Shown here: positions 1-9,985 of the stretch, one piece after another | How the letters are laid out: the number at the start of each line of letters is the position of its first letter | Numbering within the stretch: the stretch's first letter is position 1 | From: Parcubacteria group bacterium | GTDB lineage: Bacteria; Patescibacteriota; Patescibacteriia; Magasanikbacterales; GCA-002688135 | Direction of reading: 5' to 3' | Length of the DNA stretch: 33,374 nt | NCBI GenBank assembly: GCA_002688135.1 | Contig: NZCD01000015.1 | Location: 1 to 33,374, forward strand | The notes under the pieces: generated by a model | What the model was told of the DNA's origin: nothing | The model's input: the letters and a program-made list of their open reading frames with translations, nothing else | Database searches by the model: none | Position numbers and translations under genes: made by a program

Positions 1-2
1 GA

Positions 3-170
3 AAAGCAAAAGTAAATTTAACACAAGCATACAAAAAAGCATCAAAATTAGAACCAGAAGCAGAATGGTATCTCCACCACTCAAAACGAATGCTCATCTG
101 CGGATCCGACGTAGCAGAAAACAAAAAACTTTCAAAAATGTCACTTGAAAAACTTATCTCTCTTCTATGA
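3..170 (+). CDS. C-terminal fragment of an unidentified protein, truncated by window start
   Basis: Open frame from the window edge (KAKVNLTQAYKKASKLEPEAEWYLHHSKRMLICGSDVAENKKLSKMSLEKLISLL*), with TGA overlapping the serS ATG (ATGA). Confidence 0.55.
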   Translation, partial: KAKVNLTQAYKKASKLEPEAEWYLHHSKRMLICGSDVAENKKLSKMSLEKLISLL

Positions 171-1402
171 TAGACATACAACTCATTCGGGAAAATCCGG
201 ATCTTGTTAAGAAAAATAACGAAAGTCGTTCTGTTGATGTTGATGTTGATGCGATTTTGAAATTAGATGGGGAGAGACGAGAGCTGCAAGCAAAGTTTGA
301 TACTAAACGTGGGGGGCAAAAAAAGATGTCAAAAGGAAAACCTGAAGGCGATGATCTAAAGAAACTAAAGAAACTCAAAAAGGAAGTAAAAGACTTAGAA
401 AAAAAAATAAGCAGTTTGGCAGCGGAGTTAAAATCAATATTGATTCAACTTCCAAATGTGAATTTACCTGGTGTGGTGGTTGGCGGCGAAGAAGCAAACA
501 AGGTAGAACGAGAAGTTGGGAAAAAACCAAAATTGGAAAATCCAAAACCTCATGAGAAACTTGGTGCTCGTTTGGGATGGTTCGACTTAGAACGGGGAGC
601 AAAAGTTTCAGGAAATCGTTTTTGGTACTTAAAAGGACAAGCTGTGATGCTGCAAATGGCGTTACAGGATTTTGTGATGCGCAAGTTGGTTCAAAAAGGC
701 TTCACACCGATGGTAGTCCCAAACCTAGTCCGCGAAGATACATTGTATGGCGCAGGGTTTCTCCCAGCGCAAGAATTTGAAATTTATTCGGTAAATCCCG
801 GTGAAGATAATTTATTTCTAATTGGAACCGCGGAAGCTCCACTAGTTGCATATTTCAAAGACGAAACAATCGATGTCAAAAAACCAAAACGCCTATGCGC
901 ATTCTCACCAGCATATCGCCGTGAAGCTGGCGCATACGGAAAAGACACAACTGGAATTTTCCGCGGACATCAATTTGATAAACTTGAAATGGTATCTTTT
1001 ACGACACAAGAAGATTCAGAAAAAGAACATCAATTCTTACTTACAATTGAAGAAGAAATTATTTCAGAACTTGGTCTGCCGTATCAATTAGTAAGTTTAG
1101 CTTCTGGTGATATGTCTCCACAAGCCGCACAATGTTATGACATTGAAGTTTGGCTTCCTGGACAAAATAAATATCGTGAACTAACAAGCTGTTCGAATAC
1201 GACGGATTATCAGTCTCGCAGATTAAACATCAAACACAAAACAAAAGATGGACTAAAACTAGTACATACTCTTAATGGAACAGGTGTGGCAATCGGCCGC
1301 ACGCTCATCGCCATTTTAGAAAATCATCAAGACGAAAATGGCGATATTCATGTTCCAAAACCTCTTCAAGCCTACATGGGAGTTACAGTTTTAAAACCGT
1401 AA
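167..1402 (+). CDS. serS: Seryl-tRNA synthetase
   Basis: N-terminal coiled coil MIDIQLIRENPDLVKKN; class II motifs LIGTAEAPLV, FRREAGAYGKDTTGIFRGHQFDKLEM, ELTSCSNTTDYQSRRLNI, NGTGVAIGRTLIAILENHQ. Confidence 0.97.
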   Translation: MIDIQLIRENPDLVKKNNESRSVDVDVDAILKLDGERRELQAKFDTKRGGQKKMSKGKPEGDDLKKLKKLKKEVKDLEKKISSLAAELKSILIQLPNVNLPGVVVGGEEANKVEREVGKKPKLENPKPHEKLGARLGWFDLERGAKVSGNRFWYLKGQAVMLQMALQDFVMRKLVQKGFTPMVVPNLVREDTLYGAGFLPAQEFEIYSVNPGEDNLFLIGTAEAPLVAYFKDETIDVKKPKRLCAFSPAYRREAGAYGKDTTGIFRGHQFDKLEMVSFTTQEDSEKEHQFLLTIEEEIISELGLPYQLVSLASGDMSPQAAQCYDIEVWLPGQNKYRELTSCSNTTDYQSRRLNIKHKTKDGLKLVHTLNGTGVAIGRTLIAILENHQDENGDIHVPKPLQAYMGVTVLKP

Positions 1403-1504
1403 CACTAATGAACTAACGAATCTATGAACTCAACAACCTCACATTCGCAGCTACAAACACCAGTACATGAGTTCTTCAGTTCTTCAGTTCTTAAGTTCTT
1501 CGGT

Positions 1505-1523
1505 GCCTCAGCAAAGCTGAGGC
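1505..1523. repeat. Mini-hairpin GCCTCAGC-AAA-GCTGAGGC flanked by GTTCTTCA-type periodic words
   Basis: Perfect 8-bp stem, preceded by gagttcttcagttcttcagttcttaagttcttc. Confidence 0.7.
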
Positions 1524-1558
1524 TTATGTTCTTCAGTGCGAAACACTAGCGAAGCCTT

Positions 1559-2515
1559 ATGCAAAACTCGACAGCTTCTCGCTATCGAGGAGGGAGAAAG
1601 GGTGGTTATAACAACCCTTTTTTTCCGAAGAAGCAACCCACCAGAAAAGCAAAGAAATCACCAATTAAATATGTGGTCTTTTTTTTGTTATGTGTAGGAA
1701 TAGTCGTGGCAGCATCAGAGTATCCTGGCTTTCACATCACACAAGTAAATATAAATGGAGCCCAGCTAATTGATGAGTCAAAAGTAGGGGAGACAGCACA
1801 AAGCTTCCTCAACAAGCGCACGTGGTTCATACAAAATAAAAGTTCAATACTGCTGTCGAAAAAAAATCTCAAACAAGAACTACAGAACACGCTACCAGTC
1901 ACGGATGTGGAGATAAATCGAGATGGATTAAATACTATCACCATCACAATAGGGGAGAGGTTACCAGTCTTTCGCCTCAATTATCCTCCTGACCACTTCT
2001 CGGTCATCGACGAAGATGGCATCGTTGTGTTCGCAGAAATTGGTACTACACTAGAGGTACCTGATGTAATGGAAGAGGAAGAAGAAAAAAATAATTCTGA
2101 AACTGTAAGTGATGATACAACAACAGAGGAGCCCCCTACAACTAGTGTCGTAGAATGTATCTTTTGCGACACATTCACTAATTTGACTCTTATAACAGCC
2201 TCCTCAACACCCCCGAGTTTTTGGAAATCTGGTACATCTACCCTACCTAAATCGACTGTATCTTCCCTTCTAACCATCAAGGATAGATTTAACTCATTAG
2301 CAATTCCTGTTAAACATTTTACTATTACGGAGAAGTCGCCCGAAACTGCCGAAATTAGGGTCCAGGAGGGGTTTTTGGTATACATTGACCTATCTAAGGA
2401 TATAAACGCTCAAATCGAAAATCTGGGCGCTTTATTGGACCGCGAGTATCCAACTGCTCCGCGTAACGTGCGTTATATAGATGTACGGTATGGGAATAGA
2501 TTGTACTACCAATAA
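1559..2515 (+). CDS. FtsQ/POTRA-domain cell-division-like membrane protein
   Basis: Basic N-terminus, one TM (YVVFFLLCVGIVVAA), POTRA-like GFHITQVNINGAQLIDESKV...LPVTDVEINRDGLNTITITIGERLPVFRL, followed by VIDEDGIV. Confidence 0.75.
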   Translation: MQNSTASRYRGGRKGGYNNPFFPKKQPTRKAKKSPIKYVVFFLLCVGIVVAASEYPGFHITQVNINGAQLIDESKVGETAQSFLNKRTWFIQNKSSILLSKKNLKQELQNTLPVTDVEINRDGLNTITITIGERLPVFRLNYPPDHFSVIDEDGIVVFAEIGTTLEVPDVMEEEEEKNNSETVSDDTTTEEPPTTSVVECIFCDTFTNLTLITASSTPPSFWKSGTSTLPKSTVSSLLTIKDRFNSLAIPVKHFTITEKSPETAEIRVQEGFLVYIDLSKDINAQIENLGALLDREYPTAPRNVRYIDVRYGNRLYYQ

Positions 2516-2567
2516 TATTTACATTCTGACAAAAAATAGTACGGGAACTTTTTTAGTGTCGCAAAAC

Positions 2568-2593
2568 AAAAAACCATCAGATGATGGTTTTTT
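2568..2593. terminator. Bidirectional intrinsic terminator between convergent genes
   Basis: AAAAAACCATC-AGAT-GATGGTTTTTT. Confidence 0.85.
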
Positions 2594-2605
2594 AAATATG
2601 TTTAT

Positions 2606-3850
2606 TTAAGGCAAGAATAATTCTGCATTCACAGGAACGCCATCTTTACGAACCTCAAAGTGCAAATGAGGACCAGTTACAAAAGGCCCTGCTCCGCGAG
2701 TGCCAGGAGTTCCTCCAGATAGTCCAATAATATCACCTTGCTGAACATACTCCCCTTTCTTCACATACATTTTAGATACATGTCCGTACACTGTAGAAAA
2801 ACCCTGTGGATGAATTAACATGATATAGCTATACCCCATCCCATTATCGCGGGCTCGTGCAACATACCCAGCCGCAGCAGCATTTAAAGATGTAGACTGT
2901 CTTGCCCGAATATCAGTTCCAGAATGCTCAAAAATATGACGAAACGGATATCCAGGATCATGAAACTTTGATGTAACATACATACTCGGCACAGGCCACA
3001 TCAAACTAAACGGCCCATCACTTGTAAGCTTTCCTTCTTTAGTTAATCGCTGACGCATCGTACGTTCTAAATTAAACACCTCTGCCTCAATTGATTTTGC
3101 TTGAGATTTCAAATCTGCAACTAACGAAGAATACTTTTTTTCAGATGATTTTGTTTGCGCAATCAACAATGTTTTACGCCCTTCTTCACCTTTTAATTCT
3201 TCGTGTTTGTGATCAAGTTTAACTTTAAGCGCTACTAACTGATCCTTTCGATCAAGTTCTTCAACTTTACGTTCATCAAGTGCAATTTTCGCTGCCTGCA
3301 ATTGCTTGAGACTTGAATCCAAATTTGCTTCCATTTCTGCTAGTTGCTGTTTGCTTTTGATAAATTCAGAAAGTGAGTCATCCATCAACAATACACTTAC
3401 CACGCTTGTTTGATCTGTACGTCGAATTTCACGCAACAAAGACCCCAGCCATTCCTTGTTTTCGCCAATAGTTAATTCTTTATCATCAATCGCCAAAGCT
3501 ATGATGGCGAGCTCTTGTTCTGTAGTTTCAATTTCAATAGAAGTTGATTCAATTTCCAATTCAGTTTTAGCAACTCGATTTTGGATAATTGAAAGTTCAT
3601 TTTTAAGTGTGTTTGCCTCTTGATTTTTTTGAGAGATTTGTTTTTTGAGTTTTTTAATTCGAGACTCAAGTTCAGCAACATCTTTTTTACGCTCTGAAAT
3701 TTTATCCTGCAAATCTTTAACTGCCGGGTCTTCTGTTGTTTTCTCAACAGCTGTCTCTGAATCCTCATCAGCCATCACAACCCCAAAACCAAACATGAGG
3801 CTGAAAAGCCCGATCAGAACAGATACCGACAATAACTTGGCGGTTTGCAT
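2606..3850 (-). CDS. Secreted coiled-coil M23 (LytM/EnvC-like) peptidase
   Basis: Signal peptide, long coiled coil, C-terminal M23 motifs (HSGTDIRA, YGHVSKMYVKKGEYVQQGDIIGLSGGTPG, GPHLHFEVR). Confidence 0.9.
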   Translation of the reverse strand: MQTAKLLSVSVLIGLFSLMFGFGVVMADEDSETAVEKTTEDPAVKDLQDKISERKKDVAELESRIKKLKKQISQKNQEANTLKNELSIIQNRVAKTELEIESTSIEIETTEQELAIIALAIDDKELTIGENKEWLGSLLREIRRTDQTSVVSVLLMDDSLSEFIKSKQQLAEMEANLDSSLKQLQAAKIALDERKVEELDRKDQLVALKVKLDHKHEELKGEEGRKTLLIAQTKSSEKKYSSLVADLKSQAKSIEAEVFNLERTMRQRLTKEGKLTSDGPFSLMWPVPSMYVTSKFHDPGYPFRHIFEHSGTDIRARQSTSLNAAAAGYVARARDNGMGYSYIMLIHPQGFSTVYGHVSKMYVKKGEYVQQGDIIGLSGGTPGTRGAGPFVTGPHLHFEVRKDGVPVNAELFLP

Positions 3851-3858
3851 ATACTAAA

Positions 3859-3887
3859 ATTATAACAGATTACACTGTACGTACCAA
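3859..3887 (-). promoter_or_regulatory. Promoter of the M23 peptidase gene with leaderless geometry
   Basis: TTGGTA (3882-3887)-N17-TATAAT (3859-3864), then 8 nt to the ATG at 3850. Confidence 0.7.
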
Positions 3888-3963
3888 ACCTGTTTTCGTC
3901 TTATAGTAACGCTTTTGAGCACTACGTTCTCAAAAGCAGCTCTTCTATTACATTTGTTGCAAA

Positions 3964-5352
3964 CTAAGAGAGTTTTTTAATTGCGGTTGTTAAACGAGAA
4001 AGCACTTCTTCTTTGCCGAGAACATGTGCAATAGCAAATGGCGGAGGTGAATTTTTCTGACCAGAAAGCGCAGTTCGCAAAGGCCACAACACATCTCCAT
4101 TTTTATATTCATTTTTTGTAATCCAGTTTTTGAGATCTTCCTCAAGTTTTTCTACATCAGAACAGTTTGCATCTTCAAAATAATCCTTAAGTTCTTGTAG
4201 CATAGATGTTGCCGTAACCACATCAGATTTTTTCCATACTAGTATATCTGCGTCATAATCCGGAATTTCAAATATAAAATCAGAAAGTTCATCAATCTCT
4301 GCTAATCGAACCAATCTATCTTTCAGCATGTCTAAAATCCGCGAAAGTTTCGCATCATCGACATCACGCTTCACAAAAGGTCGCGCAACTTTTAATAATT
4401 CCTCATCAGACTTTTCCTTTATGTAATGCGATTGCATCCAATCCAATTTTTCAAAATTCACGACACTTCCCGAAGAATTCACTTTTGTGATATCAAACAA
4501 CTTCACCAACTCATCCATATCATATAGTTCCTGATCTCCCTTCGGATTCCAACCTTGCAGCGCGACAAAATTCAAAAGCGCTTCAGGAAGATATCCCTTC
4601 GCAATATAATCCTCCACCGCCACATCCCCCTGACGTTTGGAAAGTTTCGATTTATCAGCATTAAGCAATAACGGAAGATGCGCAAACTTCGGCACATCAA
4701 AACCAAAAGCTTCGTACAAAAGCACATGTTTCGGAGTAGAAGCAATCCACTCCTCTCCCCTGAAGATATGTGAGATTTCCATCAGATGATCATCAACAAC
4801 AACAGCCAAATGATATGTTGGAAACCCATCAGACTTCATCAAAACTTGATCATCAATATCTTTATTCGGGATACTAATCTCACCACGAATTAAATCAGTA
4901 AAAGTCGTTTCTCCAGAGTTCGGGACTTTCAATCGCACCACTTCCCCACTCTCCAATTTCTTATCACGACAAAACCCTGGATATCCTAAATGCTGTTTAC
5001 GAGATTCTTCTAAAGCCTCTTGCGTACAATCGCACCAATACGCCGCACCAGAAGCAAGTAATGCATCAACATGAGTACGATAAATATCCAACCTTTCAGA
5101 TTGCGTATAAGGCCCATACTCCCCTCCTAATTTGTCCGGCCCTTCGTCTGGCGTCAGCCCAGCCCACCGCAAAGTTTTTAAAATATTTGATACAGCTCCC
5201 TCAACTTCACGAGATTGATCGGTATCCTCAATCCGCAAAATAAATTTCCCATTATTTTGCTTAGCAAAAAAATAATCGTACAAAGCAACACGCAATGTAC
5301 CTAAATGCATAAAACCTGTAGGGCTGGGAGCTAATCTAACGCGTACTGACAT
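3964..5352 (-). CDS. gltX: Glutamyl-tRNA synthetase
   Basis: MSVRVRLAPSPTGFMHLGTLRVALYDYFFAKQ and LSKRQGD class I motifs. Confidence 0.97.
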   Translation of the reverse strand: MSVRVRLAPSPTGFMHLGTLRVALYDYFFAKQNNGKFILRIEDTDQSREVEGAVSNILKTLRWAGLTPDEGPDKLGGEYGPYTQSERLDIYRTHVDALLASGAAYWCDCTQEALEESRKQHLGYPGFCRDKKLESGEVVRLKVPNSGETTFTDLIRGEISIPNKDIDDQVLMKSDGFPTYHLAVVVDDHLMEISHIFRGEEWIASTPKHVLLYEAFGFDVPKFAHLPLLLNADKSKLSKRQGDVAVEDYIAKGYLPEALLNFVALQGWNPKGDQELYDMDELVKLFDITKVNSSGSVVNFEKLDWMQSHYIKEKSDEELLKVARPFVKRDVDDAKLSRILDMLKDRLVRLAEIDELSDFIFEIPDYDADILVWKKSDVVTATSMLQELKDYFEDANCSDVEKLEEDLKNWITKNEYKNGDVLWPLRTALSGQKNSPPPFAIAHVLGKEEVLSRLTTAIKKLS

Positions 5353-5378
5353 ATGGGTCTATCATCCCGGACTTTATT

Positions 5379-5408
5379 GTCATCCCGAGCGAAGTCGAGG
5401 GATCTCTT
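5379..5408. repeat. REP-like interspersed repeat copy 1
   Basis: GTCATCCCGAGCGAAGTCGAGGGATCTCTTA; near-identical to the inverted copy near 10047-10078, diverged copy at 14653-14688. Confidence 0.8.
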
Positions 5409-6162
5409 AATAAGTAATCTTATGCTTCATGGCTACAACCGGAAATATCACAACCGCACGAAATATACGTGCAACACGAGTTGGCTGTAAAAACAATCGC
5501 CACATCCATTCTAATCCAATTTTCCGAAAAAACAAAGGCGCGCGAGGAAGTGCGCCACTAATCATATCAAACGCACCACCAATTCCAATCAAAATTTTGA
5601 CACTTGAAAATCGATCTTTATATTTATTAAGCCACACTTCTTGCTTTCCAGCGCCTAACGCAACCGCTAAAACATCCGGTTTAAAATTATCGATTTCTGT
5701 TAAAACTTCTTCATCATCTTTTGCAAACGGACTTGTCCCCTCTATTTTATATGACATGTTTGGCCCAACGTATGAATGGATTTGAAGATTCGGATATTTC
5801 GCCAATAATGATTCTTTCGCTTCGGCAGCAACTCCCGGACGAGCTCCAACTAACATCATTCTCTTATTCTGCTGCGAACATATTTTCGCGAGTGTCCAAA
5901 TTGTATCAATCCCAGTTATGCGTTCCACACCATGCACTCCCTTCATTTTTAACAATCCCACAACTCCTGTGCCATCCACACATCCTAAATCTGAATTCTG
6001 TAAAACATCTCCCAAATTTTTATGCTTCTGACCCAATATCAACATTTCTGGATTTGGAGTCGTTACCAACTTCGTCTCATCCCCACACAAAAAATCAACC
6101 AATCGATTCTCAATAACGACGGCTGGAAATGGATCTAATCGTGCTCCCATGAATTGCAACAT
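5407..6162 (-). CDS. WecG/TagA/CpsF family glycosyltransferase (start trimmed from ORF-track 6252)
   Basis: TTPNPEMLILGQKHKNLGDVLQNSDLGCVDGTGVV...MLVGARPGVAAEAKE...LAVALGAGKQEVWLNKY...IGIGGAFDMISGALPRAP. The region above 6165 contains a terminator hairpin for the upstream gene, so the start is probably 6162 or 6150. Confidence 0.9.
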   Translation of the reverse strand: MLQFMGARLDPFPAVVIENRLVDFLCGDETKLVTTPNPEMLILGQKHKNLGDVLQNSDLGCVDGTGVVGLLKMKGVHGVERITGIDTIWTLAKICSQQNKRMMLVGARPGVAAEAKESLLAKYPNLQIHSYVGPNMSYKIEGTSPFAKDDEEVLTEIDNFKPDVLAVALGAGKQEVWLNKYKDRFSSVKILIGIGGAFDMISGALPRAPLFFRKIGLEWMWRLFLQPTRVARIFRAVVIFPVVAMKHKITY

Positions 6163-6198
6163 AGTGACCGATCTTACTCTAAAACACGCAAAAAGAAA

Positions 6199-6231
6199 AG
6201 CCCCAACCAGATTAGTAAAATCGGTCGGGGC
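6199..6231 (-). terminator. Intrinsic terminator of the small orphan gene at 6304-6570
   Basis: On the minus strand GCCCCGACC...GGTTGGGGC followed by TTTTCTTTTT. Confidence 0.7.
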
Positions 6232-6303
6232 ATCTGTCAGAGAATTCATCAATCTTGGAGCAAAGTATGAATTTTCTGCTGAAAGAGGGCATTGCGATAC
6301 TCA

Positions 6304-6570
6304 TCAGCCAGTCGCTTTTCTTGATGCACTATTTTGCTCAAGCCATGTAAAAATCTTCTTAGCATCTTCTGCTGCGTAGAAGCCATCGAATGTCCCAGGT
6401 ATACGGTTGAATTTTCGCAATGCGACTACCCTAGAAATATGCTGTTCCTTGAGCCACACGGAAAGACGGTCACAAAGACCGTCATCTTCACGCACGAGAG
6501 GTTGACCCTTCAACTCACCACTTACCGTAATCCACACACATTCACACACATCAAATGTAATCTCTGGCAT
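6304..6570 (-). CDS. Small orphan protein (88 aa), function unknown
   Basis: Shine-Dalgarno GGAGGTGG upstream of ATG, consensus promoter, downstream terminator. Confidence 0.7.
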   Translation of the reverse strand: MPEITFDVCECVWITVSGELKGQPLVREDDGLCDRLSVWLKEQHISRVVALRKFNRIPGTFDGFYAAEDAKKIFTWLEQNSASRKATG

Positions 6571-6606
6571 GCTGCCACCTCCATATTTTTCGTTGGACTC
6601 AAACGC

Positions 6607-6635
6607 AAAATAGCTTACAAATCAACACTTGTCAA
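6607..6635 (-). promoter_or_regulatory. Sigma70-type promoter of the 88-aa orphan gene
   Basis: TTGACA (6630-6635)-N17-TATTTT (6607-6612). Confidence 0.8.
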
Positions 6636-6673
6636 TGCCTTGGCAGACATTTTGTGCTATATTCAATGTATAC

Positions 6674-6702
6674 TTGACTTTTTTGTGGATATGTACTACA
6701 TT
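6674..6702 (+). promoter_or_regulatory. clpB promoter overlapping the CIRCE operator
   Basis: TTGACT (6674-6679)-N17-TACATT (6697-6702). Confidence 0.75.
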
Positions 6703-6727
6703 AGCACTCAAAGGTAGAGAGTGCTAA
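6701..6727 (+). promoter_or_regulatory. CIRCE operator (HrcA binding site)
   Basis: TTAGCACTC-N9-GAGTGCTAA, a perfect match to the CIRCE consensus. Confidence 0.97.
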
Positions 6728-6825
6728 GGGCATAAGATTGCCGCGCTAAAACGCTCCCCGATAAAATCGGGATAAACCTTCGATGACAGTCAAAGAACTC
6801 ACCTCTCAATCCTCAATCCTAAATT

Positions 6826-9495
6826 ATGATTCCAAACAACTTCACAACAAAATCACAAGAAGCACTCCAACACGCACATCAAATTTCAATAGAAAATGGT
6901 CAGCCTCAAATTGAGCCTATTCATCTTTTTAAGGCACTGATCGAACAATCAAATTCTACGGTGGTTGCAACTGTCGCGAAGCTCGGCATCGATATTAATG
7001 CTATGCGATCATCAATCAACAGATTTCTAGGACGTTTACCAAAACAACAAGGCTACTCAAACAACTCATTCAATGTCGGGCAAATTTATCTCTCACCCGA
7101 GACAATGAGTATTCTCGGAGCTTCCGGCCAAGAAGCTCACAAAATGAAAGACGAATATATTTCAACCGAACATATTTTGCTCGGATTTTTGTCATCTAGA
7201 AATAGTATTCACGGATTACTCCGACATTTTGGCTTGCGATACAATGATGTGCAAAAAACACTCGTAGAAATCCGCGGAAATCAAAAAGTAGATTCACCAG
7301 AACCAGAATCAAAATTCCAAGCGCTCGAAAAATACGGAATTAATCTCACACAATTAGCAAAACAAGAAAAACTCGATCCAGTCATTGGACGAGATATGGA
7401 AATCCGCCGAGTCATGCAAGTAGTTACACGCAGAACAAAAAACAATCCCGTCTTGATCGGCGAACCTGGTGTAGGAAAAACTGCTGTTGCAGAAGGTTTG
7501 GCGCAGCGAATTGCAGATGGAGATGTGCCAGAATCATTGTTAGATAAAGAATTAATCCAGTTAGATTTAGGATCTCTTGTTGCAGGAACAAAATTTCGCG
7601 GTGAATTTGAGGATCGCTTAAAAGCTGTGTTAAAAGAAATCAACAAATCAGAAGGAAACATCATTCTTTTTATTGATGAATTGCACACATTGGTTGGTGC
7701 AGGATCCGCAGAGGGTGCGATTGATGCTGCAAACCTATTAAAACCAGCTCTCGCCCGCGGAGAGCTTCATGCAATCGGCGCAACAACAATCAAGGAATAT
7801 CAAAAATATATTGAAAAAGATGCAGCGCTTGAACGTCGATTTCAGCCATTGATGGTAAAAGAATCGTCCGTAGATGATACGATTGCGATTTTGCGTGGAA
7901 TTAAAGAAAAGTATGAAGTTCATCATGGTGTTCGTATTACTGATGCGGCTGTGATTAAGGCTGCAGAATTGTCAGACAGATACATTTCAGATCGACAACT
8001 CCCAGACAAAGCAATTGATTGTATTGATGAAGCAGCTTCAGCACTCCGAATGGAAATCGATTCTATGCCAGATGATTTAGATCGAATGAAACGAGATCAA
8101 ATGCGACTTGAGATTGAAAAGAAAGCATTGGAAAAAGAAAAGGAAAAAGAAGCAATTGATCGCTTGAAAAAGATTGAGCGTGAATTGGCAGAATTAAAAG
8201 AGAAAAGTTCTGCATTGGAAATCCAATGGAATTCCGAGAAAAAGATTATTTCCAAAATTCGAGATTCCAAAAAGAAATTAGAACAAGCTCGACAAAAAGC
8301 GGAAATCGCCGAACGTCATTCAGATTTGCAAAAAGTTGCAGAAATTCGTTATTCAACGATTCCAGAATTAGAACGTAAAATTTTAGCATCACAAAAAGAT
8401 CTCCAAAAAACACAACTTTCTCGACGCATTTTAAAAGAAGAAGTAAATGATGAGGATATTGCCGCAGTAGTTGCGCGATGGACAGGAATCCCTGTTTCAA
8501 AGATGCTTGAGGAAGAATTGAAAAAATTAGCGCGCATGGAAAAGGAAATCGACCAGCGCGTGATTGGACAATCAGAAGCGGTAACGGCAGTAGCAAATGC
8601 TGTGCGTCGTTCACGTGCGGGAATTGCAGAAGAAAATCGTCCGATTGGATCATTCATTTTCTTGGGTCCAACAGGTGTCGGTAAAACTGAATTAGCGCGC
8701 GCATTAGCTGAATTTATGTTTAATGATGATGAAGCATTGGTACGTATCGACATGTCTGAATACATGGAAAAACATTCGGTCGCGAAAATGACCGGCTCCC
8801 CCCCTGGATATGTTGGCCATGAAGAAGGTGGGCAAATCACAGAAATCATCCGACGCAAGCCATATTCAGTTGTGCTGTTTGATGAGATCGAAAAAGCGCA
8901 TCCAGATGTATTTAATATGTTGTTGCAGATTCTTGAAGATGGTCGACTTACAGATTCAAAAGGACGCATTGTAAACTTCAAAAACACAATCATCATTATG
9001 ACATCAAATGTAGGATCTGAAGATATCTTACGATTATCAGAACGCGGCACACTCGGATTTGGCTCTGAAGAAGAAGATGATTTAGAAAAACGAATGGAAG
9101 ATCGCGTACGTGAAGGATTAAAAGAAGAATTCAAACCAGAGTTCTTGAATCGTTTGGATGAGGTCATAATCTTCCATCCCCTCTCAAAAGAAAACATCAA
9201 AGAAATTGTTGAGTTGCAATTAGATCGCGTTATTGAGCGATTAAACAAAAAGAAAATCAAACTTACGTGCACTGACTTGGTCAAAGATGTCTTGGCGGAG
9301 CGTGGTTATGATGTAACATTCGGCGCACGCCCACTCAAGCGATTAATCCAAACAGAAATCCTAGATCCCCTCGCGATGGAAATCGTAAAAGGAAATGTAA
9401 CTCCAGGAGACACAGTCAAACTCGACGCAGAAAGTGACAAAATCAAACTCGGCGTTGCGGCAACCGTAAAGAAATCCATCAAAACTCCAGCTTAA
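6826..9495 (+). CDS. clpB: ClpB-type AAA+ disaggregase
   Basis: Clp N-domain, two Walker A sites ([33 protein letters not shown]), coiled-coil middle domain, C-terminal D2-small domain [16 protein letters not shown]. Confidence 0.95.
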   Translation: MIPNNFTTKSQEALQHAHQISIENGQPQIEPIHLFKALIEQSNSTVVATVAKLGIDINAMRSSINRFLGRLPKQQGYSNNSFNVGQIYLSPETMSILGASGQEAHKMKDEYISTEHILLGFLSSRNSIHGLLRHFGLRYNDVQKTLVEIRGNQKVDSPEPESKFQALEKYGINLTQLAKQEKLDPVIGRDMEIRRVMQVVTRRTKNNPVLIGEPGVGKTAVAEGLAQRIADGDVPESLLDKELIQLDLGSLVAGTKFRGEFEDRLKAVLKEINKSEGNIILFIDELHTLVGAGSAEGAIDAANLLKPALARGELHAIGATTIKEYQKYIEKDAALERRFQPLMVKESSVDDTIAILRGIKEKYEVHHGVRITDAAVIKAAELSDRYISDRQLPDKAIDCIDEAASALRMEIDSMPDDLDRMKRDQMRLEIEKKALEKEKEKEAIDRLKKIERELAELKEKSSALEIQWNSEKKIISKIRDSKKKLEQARQKAEIAERHSDLQKVAEIRYSTIPELERKILASQKDLQKTQLSRRILKEEVNDEDIAAVVARWTGIPVSKMLEEELKKLARMEKEIDQRVIGQSEAVTAVANAVRRSRAGIAEENRPIGSFIFLGPTGVGKTELARALAEFMFNDDEALVRIDMSEYMEKHSVAKMTGSPPGYVGHEEGGQITEIIRRKPYSVVLFDEIEKAHPDVFNMLLQILEDGRLTDSKGRIVNFKNTIIIMTSNVGSEDILRLSERGTLGFGSEEEDDLEKRMEDRVREGLKEEFKPEFLNRLDEVIIFHPLSKENIKEIVELQLDRVIERLNKKKIKLTCTDLVKDVLAERGYDVTFGARPLKRLIQTEILDPLAMEIVKGNVTPGDTVKLDAESDKIKLGVAATVKKSIKTPA

Positions 9496-9500
9496 AAAGA

Positions 9501-9532
9501 AAATGATCGAAGTCCGACTTCGATCATTTTTT
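9501..9532 (+). terminator. clpB intrinsic terminator
   Basis: AAATGATCGAAGT-CCG-ACTTCGATCATTTTTT. Confidence 0.9.
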
Positions 9533-9540
9533 ATTTGGAT

Positions 9541-9568
9541 AAAAAAAGGGGGGACGCATTGCGTCCCC
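9541..9568 (-). terminator. Intrinsic terminator of the ncRNA candidate
   Basis: GGGGACGC-AAT-GCGTCCCC then CC and seven Ts on the minus strand. Confidence 0.88.
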
Positions 9569-9980
9569 ACACGAAATTCGCAAGCGAATTTCGGGGTCTT
9601 GGCGGTACATCATGTTGCCGCTCAAGTTGTCTGATTAGGTTCGGGGGTCGGGCAGTCGCAATGAAAGGCAACACCCCACCCCCTATGCATTTTGTACGCG
9701 TAGCCAAGCTACTGTTAGTAGCAACAACTACCGTTACGTCGTGTTCAGGTTTCCAGACTCGTTCCGACGTGATTGATTTTAGTCGGTCAAATACTCTCTA
9801 AGTCAGTACAAGTTCGACTTCATCGCTCCTGGCCAGGATACATCCGGTAAATCTAGGTTATGAGTATATCCAGTACTCATCTATGGACATTGCGACGTGA
9901 AAGTTGAGTAAGTTTGCAAGAACACATTGCTGACGCCATACGCTACCTACACTAGAATAACGCGGTCTTCAACGTGGATG
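9541..9980 (-). ncRNA. Unidentified structured ncRNA candidate (~440 nt)
   Basis: Minus-strand consensus promoter at 9986-10014, intrinsic terminator GGGGACGC-AAT-GCGTCCCC-CC-TTTTTTT at its end, multiple internal hairpins, no convincing minus-strand ORF. Confidence 0.7.
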
Positions 9981-9985
9981 ATAAT

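Noticed and set aside
6163-6252. N-terminal extension MMNSLTDAPTDFTNLVGAFLFACFRVRSVT of the WecG ORF
   Set aside because: Overlaps the terminator hairpin of the upstream gene, and does not resemble WecG N-termini; start moved to 6162.
7281-7688. 135-aa minus-strand ORF inside clpB
   Set aside because: Antisense shadow of the Walker A/B region of clpB.
8349-9284. 311-aa minus-strand ORF inside clpB
   Set aside because: Antisense shadow of a highly conserved coding sequence; serine/arginine-rich translation with no recognisable domain.
9535-9801. 88-aa plus-strand ORF MDKKRGDALRPHTKF...
   Set aside because: Starts in the terminator hairpin region and overlaps the minus-strand ncRNA candidate; no promoter or RBS seen.
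9541-9980. Assignment of the ncRNA as RNase P RNA, tmRNA, SRP RNA or 6S RNA
   Set aside because: I could not find RNase P P4 motifs (GAGGAAAGTCC / ACAGAA), a tmRNA acceptor/T-arm and tag ORF, or the SRP GGAAGGAAGCAGCC core.
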